A stretch of 9,552 bases of DNA from Acidimicrobiia bacterium. Its GTDB lineage: Bacteria > Actinomycetota > Acidimicrobiia > Acidimicrobiales > AC-14. Location of the stretch: the NCBI GenBank assembly GCA_019243595.1, contig JAFAUA010000529.1, positions 1-9,552 of the forward strand, given 5' to 3'. The translations under genes and the position numbers were made by a program. Positions 1 through 5,841 of the stretch are shown piece after piece (the first letter of the stretch is position 1; each line of letters starts with the position of its first letter). The notes below the pieces were generated by a model. The model did no database searches and had not been told where the DNA came from. It saw only the letters and a program-made list of their open reading frames with translations.

Positions 1-991
1 ACGAAAACGGCAGAAGCCCATCCCCGCACGGCAGCACAGCGCTAAAACCCGTGTCTTCGAGGATGACGGGGCGTCCCGCGGCCAGGTAACACGCGCTCCG
101 GTCGCTGAACCACCCCGAACGCGAAATGACATAGCCATGCTTCGCCACGCAGAACTCGGCGGAAGAGGCGGCCAGATAGCCCTGGAATGTGGCGGTGTTG
201 CGAGAAACGGCCATGGGGTCGACCACCGCCCACCCCCCGCACCGCAGCCGGTCCTGCACGTCGAGGGGCGCGCCCAACGCAAGCTCCATCGGCCGATCCA
301 CCGTCCGCGGGAGATCGAAGAACGGTTCGAACTGGCGGTCCTTCTGTCCAAAGGTCTGGCCCTCGAAGACGTGGTCGCCGTACGCGGTCCAGTTGATCAC
401 CGATGTCATGGCCGCCGAGGGGTCCCCGGGCCGTGCGGGCCAGCAGTCGAGAACGATGGGCTGGCGCGTTGGCAGCCAGTGAGCCGCGTCGAACGGTACG
501 GCTTCACCCGCGCCGACCATGTTCTCGCCAAACGTGAACAGGATGTCGTGGTGCTCGTGCGGATCGATCATGCCGACCGCTCCGATCTGTGTGAACACGG
601 GGTCGATGTCGACCAACGCCCGCCGGCGACACAGCTCGAACTCCGGGAGCCAGTTCACGTTTCCGATGTTGATGAGAAGGTCAGCCTCGCCGCACTTCAC
701 TTCGAGCTCCTGGCGCGTCATGTTGTGTTCCCCGCCGCGTTCGTCGACGTAACAACAAGATGCGCGAACGCCGTGGCGTTCCCACACGTCCCGCAGGAAC
801 GCCAATCCCCGAGTGGGGTCACTCGTCATCACGTCGTCGACCGGATCGAAGCACGATTCGTCCCAGGCCGCGTGCTCGACGAACGCGACGTCATGGCCCA
901 AGCGCTCGAGGCCGAGCACGTACTGCAGCTGGTGCCAGGCGTTACCGCCTAGGGGATAACGAACGATGAAGCCGGCGACGACAATCTTCAT
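1..991 (-). CDS. CgeB-like glycosyltransferase, 3' end cut by window edge
   Basis: The minus strand is open from ATG 991 to the left edge (330 codons plus one base), so the C-terminus is missing. The protein begins MKIVVAGFIVRYPLGGNAWH, a GT-B-type N-terminal strand with a glycine-rich loop. Its C-terminal part has SGWFSDR (about 292-298) and CYLAAGRPV (301-309) followed by DTGF, as in the nucleotide-sugar-binding half of CgeB / Glyco_trans_1_2 proteins. It is a clear paralogue of the glycosyltransferase at 1689-2864: TRQPI, AEFxVAK, SGWFS, CYLAxG and DTGFxAVLP occur in the same order. By comparison with that protein, about 45-50 residues are missing. The ATG overlaps the stop of the upstream deacetylase gene (ATGA, 988-991), and no Shine-Dalgarno is visible, so the start is probably coupled. 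It likely transfers a sugar in the cytoplasm; donor and acceptor are unknown. Confidence 0.87.
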   Translation of the reverse strand, partial: MKIVVAGFIVRYPLGGNAWHQLQYVLGLERLGHDVAFVEHAAWDESCFDPVDDVMTSDPTRGLAFLRDVWERHGVRASCCYVDERGGEHNMTRQELEVKCGEADLLINIGNVNWLPEFELCRRRALVDIDPVFTQIGAVGMIDPHEHHDILFTFGENMVGAGEAVPFDAAHWLPTRQPIVLDCWPARPGDPSAAMTSVINWTAYGDHVFEGQTFGQKDRQFEPFFDLPRTVDRPMELALGAPLDVQDRLRCGGWAVVDPMAVSRNTATFQGYLAASSAEFCVAKHGYVISRSGWFSDRSACYLAAGRPVILEDTGFSAVLPCGDGLLPFS

Positions 992-1689
992 ACGGACGAT
1001 CGCGCGACAGACCAGTCCCGGTAACTCGACAGCTCGAGCCCGAGCTCGCCGAGAAGGGACCGCACACGCGGATCGCAGAGCGTTCGGAGCTCCGCCTCGC
1101 GCTCGTCGAGGTACACCGACTCGTAGTCGGGACTCCGATATCCCGGATGGCAGGAGATCTCGGTCCATCCCGATGGCACCTCATTGCGCAGTATCCCCTC
1201 GAGGGCGTCGACACTGACGTGTTCGAGATCCGTCACCCGCCACTCCCACTGTGCGTAAAACCCTCCGATCCAGTTCACCCGGCCGTCGCCCCTGAGGGGA
1301 ACCTCGAGCGGCTCGACCAACTCCTGCACCACGGCGAACACACCGTCGCGAAGGTGGGCGTGCTTATGGGAGTCCACGTGCGTCGGTTCGGACTGCATGA
1401 GGTCTTCGAACATCTTCAGCTGGCGCGCAAACTCGGAACGCACCGCGTCATGGTCGTCCACATCGAAGTCGCGCTCGTCCTCGCCCCACACGTCCCAATG
1501 CAGCCCGACGGCAAGGTCGCGATGCTCCCGGCTGAGGGCGACGGCCTCATCGACGGCACTGCCGGTGACCAGCAGGCTGGCGGAGGTCACGACACCCTCT
1601 GTATGCCCTTCGATGATGCCGCGGTTGACGCCTCGCGACGCGCCGAAGTCGTCGGCGTTGACGATCAGGTGTCGGGACCCGGCGGCCAT
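988..1689 (-). CDS. YdjC/ChbG-family carbohydrate deacetylase
   Basis: This 233-residue protein is a typical length for the YdjC/ChbG/HpnK family, metal-dependent enzymes that remove acetyl groups from N-acetylated sugars. The N-terminus has the family strand LIVNADDFGAS, with the metal and catalytic aspartates at D13-D14. GLHWDV (H64) stands where the family has a GLH motif, VDSHKHAH supplies the HxxxH pair (H108, H112), and ISCHPGY (H181) is the C-terminal conserved histidine. There is no signal peptide, so it should act in the cytoplasm. Its ATG shares one base with the stop of the upstream glycosyltransferase (TGATG, 1687-1691). Its own TGA overlaps the next gene's ATG. Lying between two glycosyltransferase genes, it probably deacetylates a hexosamine in a nascent glycan or lipid-linked precursor. 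The exact substrate cannot be told from sequence. Confidence 0.9.
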   Translation of the reverse strand: MAAGSRHLIVNADDFGASRGVNRGIIEGHTEGVVTSASLLVTGSAVDEAVALSREHRDLAVGLHWDVWGEDERDFDVDDHDAVRSEFARQLKMFEDLMQSEPTHVDSHKHAHLRDGVFAVVQELVEPLEVPLRGDGRVNWIGGFYAQWEWRVTDLEHVSVDALEGILRNEVPSGWTEISCHPGYRSPDYESVYLDEREAELRTLCDPRVRSLLGELGLELSSYRDWSVARSSV

Positions 1690-2864
1690 CAGGACGCGCC
1701 CACGTCCGCCAGGAGACGGCGGGCGACGCCGCTGGCCTCGAAGAAATCTTCGGCAATGTCACGCGCCGCTTTGCACTGGTGGACGTAGTCAGCGTCGATG
1801 CACGCCAAGGCGTCGGCGGCCTCTTCAACGGTTTCAACGGCAAAGAGTCCTTCGCCGGTTGGCAGGACCGCGCCGAACCCGGTGTCCTGGGTAACGACCG
1901 GTTTGCCAGACGCCAGGTAGCACACGTCCCGCTCGCTGAACCATCCGCTGCGCAGACGGACATTCTGATCCTTGGCAACGGTGAATTCGGCGCGCGACGC
2001 ACGGACGAAGTCCGGGTAGCTCCCGAACACGTCCAGAGAAAGTGGGATCGGGCTGACGAGCTGCCAGCCATGGGATTCCAAGTGGGCGCGGTCGGCGGGA
2101 TCGTCGGGCATCATCGCCAAGAGGAATCGGTTGGCGGTTCGGATCGGGAGGTCGAGGAACTTCTCCCACTCGTGATGCTTGCTCCAGTGGTAGGTCTCGC
2201 CCCGATATTCGACATCGACGCCGTCCTGTCGGTAGTTCCCGATCGTGGTCACAGGCCCATCGGGAGCGAAGACTTCGGGCCAAAGCTCGAGGGCGATCGG
2301 CTGCCGGGTCGTGATGAACGCGAGACCGTCGACCGGGACGCCACAGTTCGGCGCGCCGTAGTTCTCGCCGTACGTGGCCAAGACATCGTGGGCCGCGAAC
2401 GCCTGCTTGGTGTGGTCGTCTCCACACGCCAGGCGCAGCTCTGCGGTCACCGGATCGGTCTCGACGTACACGCGCAGGGCCGCGGTCATGTGCTCGTCGC
2501 GTAGATCGACTGCACCGCCGATGTTCAGCAGAACGTCAGCCGTGCGGTAGAGCTCGAGGAGCTCGACGTGCCCGAGGCCCCAACACGCTCCGTCCCTGTC
2601 GGCCAGTCGGTAGGCCCAGCGATCGGCGAGCCCCACGGCAATGAGTGACGACGAAATGTGCTCGACGGCATAGGAGCAGTCGTCGGTGACGGCGTCCGCT
2701 CGAGGGTCGTATGGCCAGACCGAATCGTCTTCGACGTACCAGACCTCGTGACCTAGATCGGCCAAGCCCCGCAACCAGTTCAGGTACAGCCAGGTCTGGC
2801 CCCCGAACGGGCACCGGCCCATCATCCCCAAAACCACGATGCGAAGCGGATCACCGACGACCAT
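1689..2864 (-). CDS. CgeB-like glycosyltransferase (complete paralogue)
   Basis: The protein has 391 residues and a GT-B-like layout. The N-terminal domain starts LRIVVLGMMGRCPFGGQTW. The C-terminal domain carries AEFTVAK, SGWFSER (306-312), CYLASGKPV (315-323) and QDTGFGAVLPTGEGL, which match the Glyco_trans_1_2 / CgeB-type donor-binding region. A helical tail (about 343-391) closes the protein. No signal peptide or membrane span is seen, so it is probably cytoplasmic or peripheral at the inner face of the membrane. The ATG at 2864 shares its A with the TGA of the ABC exporter gene (TGATG, 2862-2866), and the gene ends with the same kind of overlap into the deacetylase. No convincing Shine-Dalgarno precedes it. 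It is paralogous to the partial gene at 1-991, suggesting a tandem duplication later separated by the deacetylase. Donor and acceptor are unknown. Confidence 0.86.
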   Translation of the reverse strand: MVVGDPLRIVVLGMMGRCPFGGQTWLYLNWLRGLADLGHEVWYVEDDSVWPYDPRADAVTDDCSYAVEHISSSLIAVGLADRWAYRLADRDGACWGLGHVELLELYRTADVLLNIGGAVDLRDEHMTAALRVYVETDPVTAELRLACGDDHTKQAFAAHDVLATYGENYGAPNCGVPVDGLAFITTRQPIALELWPEVFAPDGPVTTIGNYRQDGVDVEYRGETYHWSKHHEWEKFLDLPIRTANRFLLAMMPDDPADRAHLESHGWQLVSPIPLSLDVFGSYPDFVRASRAEFTVAKDQNVRLRSGWFSERDVCYLASGKPVVTQDTGFGAVLPTGEGLFAVETVEEAADALACIDADYVHQCKAARDIAEDFFEASGVARRLLADVGAS

Positions 2865-4702
2865 CAGGCTGTGTCCCGCTCTTGCGGCAGATGATGGGAC
2901 GCGCCACCGGCGAAGGCCTGAGACTGGAACAGCTCGGTGTACGTGCCGCCGCGGGCCAAAAGGTCAGCGTGGCGGCCCCGCTCGACCACGCGACCGTGGT
3001 CGAGCACGAGGATCTCGGTCGCCCGTACGACCGTGGAGAGCCGGTGGGCGATGACGAACGTCGTTCGTCCCGCCATCAACCGGGCGAGAGATTCGAGGAT
3101 CACTTCCTCCGTCCGGCTGTCGAGTGCCGACGTCGGCTCGTCGAGGATGAGAATCGGCGCGTCACGAAGGAAGGCGCGGGCCAGCGCGATTCGTTGTCGT
3201 TGACCACCGGAGAGCAGGACTCCCCCGCGGCCGACCTCCGTGTTGTAGCCGTCTGGTAGGGCGCACACGAAGTCGTGGGCGTTGGCAGCTCGCGCTGCGG
3301 CAATGACGTCCTCGTTCGACGCCTCCGGTCGGGCGTAAGCGATGTTCTCGCGCACGCTTCCTGTGAAGAGCAGTGCGTCCTGGAGGACGAGCGCCATGTT
3401 CTCGCGCAATGTGCGAACGGTGAGATCCGTGAGGTCGTGGCCGTCGAGCGTGACTCGTCCGCTCATCGGGTCATAGAACCGGGCGATCAGATTGACGGTC
3501 GTGGTTTTGCCCGCCCCGGTCTCACCCACCAGCGCAATCAGGTCGCCGGGCTGCGCTTGAAGCGAGATCCCATGCAGGACCTCAGGACCGCTCGGATAGT
3601 TGAAGTGAACGTCGTGGAGCGCCACGGCGCCACGCACGCGACCGATGTCGACCGCGCCAGGACGGTCGCTGACGTCGGGCTCAGTGTCCAGCAGCTCGAG
3701 CGTGCGCTCGCCGCTCGCCATCGCCATCTGAATCTCGGTGAGTGTCCCGCCGATCTCTTCAATGGGCGCGTGCAGCTGCTCGACATAGGCGGCGATCACC
3801 AACAGCTCACCGATCGTGAGCCTGTGATCCAGCACGTGGAATGCCGCGATGAGCAGAATGACGGCGCGGTCGAGCTTTCCGATGAAGCCGAGCGCTCCAT
3901 GGAACAGCCCCTGTTTGAGGTTGACGCGCCAACTGGCCCGGGCCGCTTCCCACGTCTGCTCCTCGTAGCGCTTGTGCTCGCGGTGTTCGGTACCGAACGC
4001 CTTGACGATCCGCAGCGCCGAGAGGACCTCCTCCATGATCGTCGTGGACTGAGCCTCCAAGACCTTGACGCGTTTCCAGTCAGATTTGAGCTTCGTCGCC
4101 ACGACCGCGATGAAGGTGTACATGACCGGAACCACGACGATCGCGATCAACGCGAGCTGCCAATCGAGCTGGGTGAAGACGTACCCGATGCCGAGGAGCG
4201 TCAAGATCGAGACGACAATTTGGCGTGGGTTGTCCCAGAGGAGCGTGCTGATGAACCAGGTGTCCTTGTCGAGCCTGTACATCGAGTCGCCGAGGCTGGC
4301 CCGGTCGTGGTACGCCAGCGACAGCCGCTGCAGGTGACCGAACAGGTCACACTTGAACGCCACGGTCAAGGAGTCGTGGATCCGATCGTTGAGGTACTGG
4401 CCAACCACGTCGAGGACATCGCCGATGAGCATGAGCGTGACGCCCGCAACGACTGCGAAGACGACGACCCCTCGCGGACCAGCACCGTGGAGGAATGGCA
4501 GGTCTCGGAGCCACGCGGGCAAGCGCTTGCCCTGCAGGCCGTTGTCGACGAGGATCTTCAGAGACCACGGTGCCGTAAGTCCGACTGCGCTCTGAGCGAG
4601 CGTGATCCCGGTTGCGACCGTCATGGCGAAGCGGTGGCGGCGCGCATAGGGATACAGACGCCGATACACGTCTGGGCGGAAGAACGAGGAGGCTCGTCTC
4701 AT
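2864..4702 (-). CDS. Half-size ABC exporter (membrane domain fused to ATPase)
   Basis: From ATG 4702 the protein has 612 residues, normal for an MsbA/PglK-type half-transporter that works as a homodimer. The first ~310 residues form the membrane domain, with hydrophobic spans near 27-50, 77-100, 162-205 and 282-305. The ATPase domain follows with all motifs intact: Walker A GETGAGKTT (about 393-401), Q-loop VLQDALLF, signature LSGGQ (497-501), Walker B LILDEP (518-523), D-loop SALD and H-loop AHR (H553). It should flip or export a lipid-linked or amphipathic substrate; its place at the head of a glycosyltransferase/deacetylase operon suggests a glycan or glycolipid. In-frame GTG codons at 4741 and 4705 are alternative starts. 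ATG 4702 is preferred because GTG 4741 would overlap the divergent gene, and a -10-like element lies just upstream of 4702. Confidence 0.94.
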   Translation of the reverse strand: MRRASSFFRPDVYRRLYPYARRHRFAMTVATGITLAQSAVGLTAPWSLKILVDNGLQGKRLPAWLRDLPFLHGAGPRGVVVFAVVAGVTLMLIGDVLDVVGQYLNDRIHDSLTVAFKCDLFGHLQRLSLAYHDRASLGDSMYRLDKDTWFISTLLWDNPRQIVVSILTLLGIGYVFTQLDWQLALIAIVVVPVMYTFIAVVATKLKSDWKRVKVLEAQSTTIMEEVLSALRIVKAFGTEHREHKRYEEQTWEAARASWRVNLKQGLFHGALGFIGKLDRAVILLIAAFHVLDHRLTIGELLVIAAYVEQLHAPIEEIGGTLTEIQMAMASGERTLELLDTEPDVSDRPGAVDIGRVRGAVALHDVHFNYPSGPEVLHGISLQAQPGDLIALVGETGAGKTTTVNLIARFYDPMSGRVTLDGHDLTDLTVRTLRENMALVLQDALLFTGSVRENIAYARPEASNEDVIAAARAANAHDFVCALPDGYNTEVGRGGVLLSGGQRQRIALARAFLRDAPILILDEPTSALDSRTEEVILESLARLMAGRTTFVIAHRLSTVVRATEILVLDHGRVVERGRHADLLARGGTYTELFQSQAFAGGASHHLPQERDTA

Positions 4703-4714
4703 CACCTTTGGCCG

Positions 4715-4724
4715 ACGGTAGCGT
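4715..4724. promoter_or_regulatory. Candidate symmetric divergent promoter core
   Basis: The sequence ACGGTAGCGT lies in the ~32 bp between the divergent starts. Plus strand: TAGCGT (4719-4724) fits a TANNNT -10 hexamer, with GTG 4732 and ATG 4735 placed for a leaderless or near-leaderless transcript. Minus strand: TACCGT (4720-4715) fits the same pattern, predicting a start near 4708 just ahead of GTG 4705 and ATG 4702. Both hexamers use the same central TA. No convincing -35 was seen. The pattern is read directly from sequence; promoter activity is inferred. Confidence 0.4.
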
Positions 4725-4734
4725 CGCAAGGGTG

Positions 4735-5841
4735 ATGCCACTGGCGTCGGTTGTCATCACCAATCACAACTACGGGCGCTTCCTCGGCGCGGCGATAGAC
4801 AGCGCTTTGGGCCAGAGCTATCCCGGTGTCGAGGTAATCGTCGTCGATGACGGCTCGACCGACGAGTCGAGGACCGTGCTGGAAAGGTACGGCGATCACG
4901 TGCGGTCGCTCTACCAGGAGCAGATGGGCCAACTCGCGGCGACGAACATCGGCTTTGCCGCAAGTCACGGCGAGCTCGTGATCTTCCTCGACGCCGACGA
5001 CATATTGCTGCCGTCGGCTGTGGCGACAGCGAGCCGCATCCTCGACGACCAGCGGGTCACGAAGGTGCACTGGCCAATGCAGTGGATTGATCCTGAAGGA
5101 CACGCCTTGGACGATCCGCCTGCTCCGACCGACCTGCCCCGCGGCGATCTCCGGGATGCGCTGCTCGCCGACGGGCCCGGCGCCGTGCTCGCACCACCAA
5201 CTTCGGGAAACGCGTGGGCGCGTAGCTTTCTCGAGCGGGTGCTGCCCGCTCCGTCGACGCACACATATATCGACAACTACCTTGCCGCCCTCGCCCCGCT
5301 TTACGGCCGGATTGACGCTGATCCCGACGTGCACACCCTGTACCGATTGCACCCCGACTCGCACCACATTTCCATCGGGTGGAAGAGCCGGCTGGCGGCC
5401 TACCTGCATGACGTCGACGTGATGTTCGAGACCGTTGCCCAACACGCACGAGCGTTGGGTCTCCCTTTCGACAGCCGCGAATGGACGTCCCGCTCGTACC
5501 TCCACCGACTCCGCGACACCGTGGACGAGATCGCAGCCGTGCTGCCGCCCAAGGCACCCTTCGCGCTGCTTGACGATGCCGAATGGGATATCGACATCCT
5601 CGACGGCCGCCGAGCCGTGCCATTCCCAGAGCGGGATGGGGTGTGGTGGGGACCGCCGATCGACGATGCCGACGCGGTGCGCGCCCTTGACGACGTGACT
5701 ACCCGCGGGATTCAGCACGTCGTCGTCGGCTGGCCTGCCTTTTGGTGGCTGGACCATTACAAGCGATTGGCGCACACGCTCAACGAGCGGTTCGATGTTG
5801 TGCACGAGAACGACCGCGTAATGATCTTTCGGGCTCGCTGA
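4735..5841 (+). CDS. GT2 (GT-A fold) glycosyltransferase with C-terminal aromatic module
   Basis: The protein has 368 residues. The N-terminal GT2 domain begins almost at once with SVVITNHNYGRFL, continues to VIVVDDGSTDES (about 35-46), and has the metal- and nucleotide-sugar-binding DAD at 86-88 (IFLDADD). The middle carries a YRLHPDSHH segment. The last ~95 residues form a separate module with AVPFPERDGVWWGPP (about 294-308), then GWPAFWWLDHY (332-342). From memory this recurs at the C-terminus of actinobacterial glycosyltransferases, and its role is unknown to me. No membrane span is seen. The start is fixed by the fold: the first strand begins at residue 5, so ATG 4735 or the adjacent GTG 4732 must be right, although the frame stays open upstream. 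AAGGG lies only 2 nt before the ATG, too close for a normal ribosome site. The gene diverges from the ABC operon and probably serves the same glycan. Confidence 0.92.
   Translation: MPLASVVITNHNYGRFLGAAIDSALGQSYPGVEVIVVDDGSTDESRTVLERYGDHVRSLYQEQMGQLAATNIGFAASHGELVIFLDADDILLPSAVATASRILDDQRVTKVHWPMQWIDPEGHALDDPPAPTDLPRGDLRDALLADGPGAVLAPPTSGNAWARSFLERVLPAPSTHTYIDNYLAALAPLYGRIDADPDVHTLYRLHPDSHHISIGWKSRLAAYLHDVDVMFETVAQHARALGLPFDSREWTSRSYLHRLRDTVDEIAAVLPPKAPFALLDDAEWDIDILDGRRAVPFPERDGVWWGPPIDDADAVRALDDVTTRGIQHVVVGWPAFWWLDHYKRLAHTLNERFDVVHENDRVMIFRAR

Noticed and set aside
137..952. Plus-strand open frame of 271 codons near the left edge
   Set aside because: The minus strand here encodes a clear CgeB-like glycosyltransferase that is open to the edge; the plus frame has no family features.
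4612..4734. Upstream extension of the central GT2 gene to an ATG at 4612
   Set aside because: The extra 41 residues are low-complexity and antisense to the ABC exporter N-terminus. The GT2 fold begins right after ATG 4735.
3275..4735. Long plus-strand open frame of 486 codons opposite the ABC exporter
   Set aside because: It is antisense to a gene with every ABC motif intact. Its translation is rich in D, E and R with no recognisable domain, as expected of a shadow frame in high-GC DNA.
4703..4741. GTG 4741 as the start of the ABC exporter
   Set aside because: It would overlap the divergent GT2 gene head to head, and no -10-like element was seen upstream of it. It remains possible but ATG 4702 fits better.
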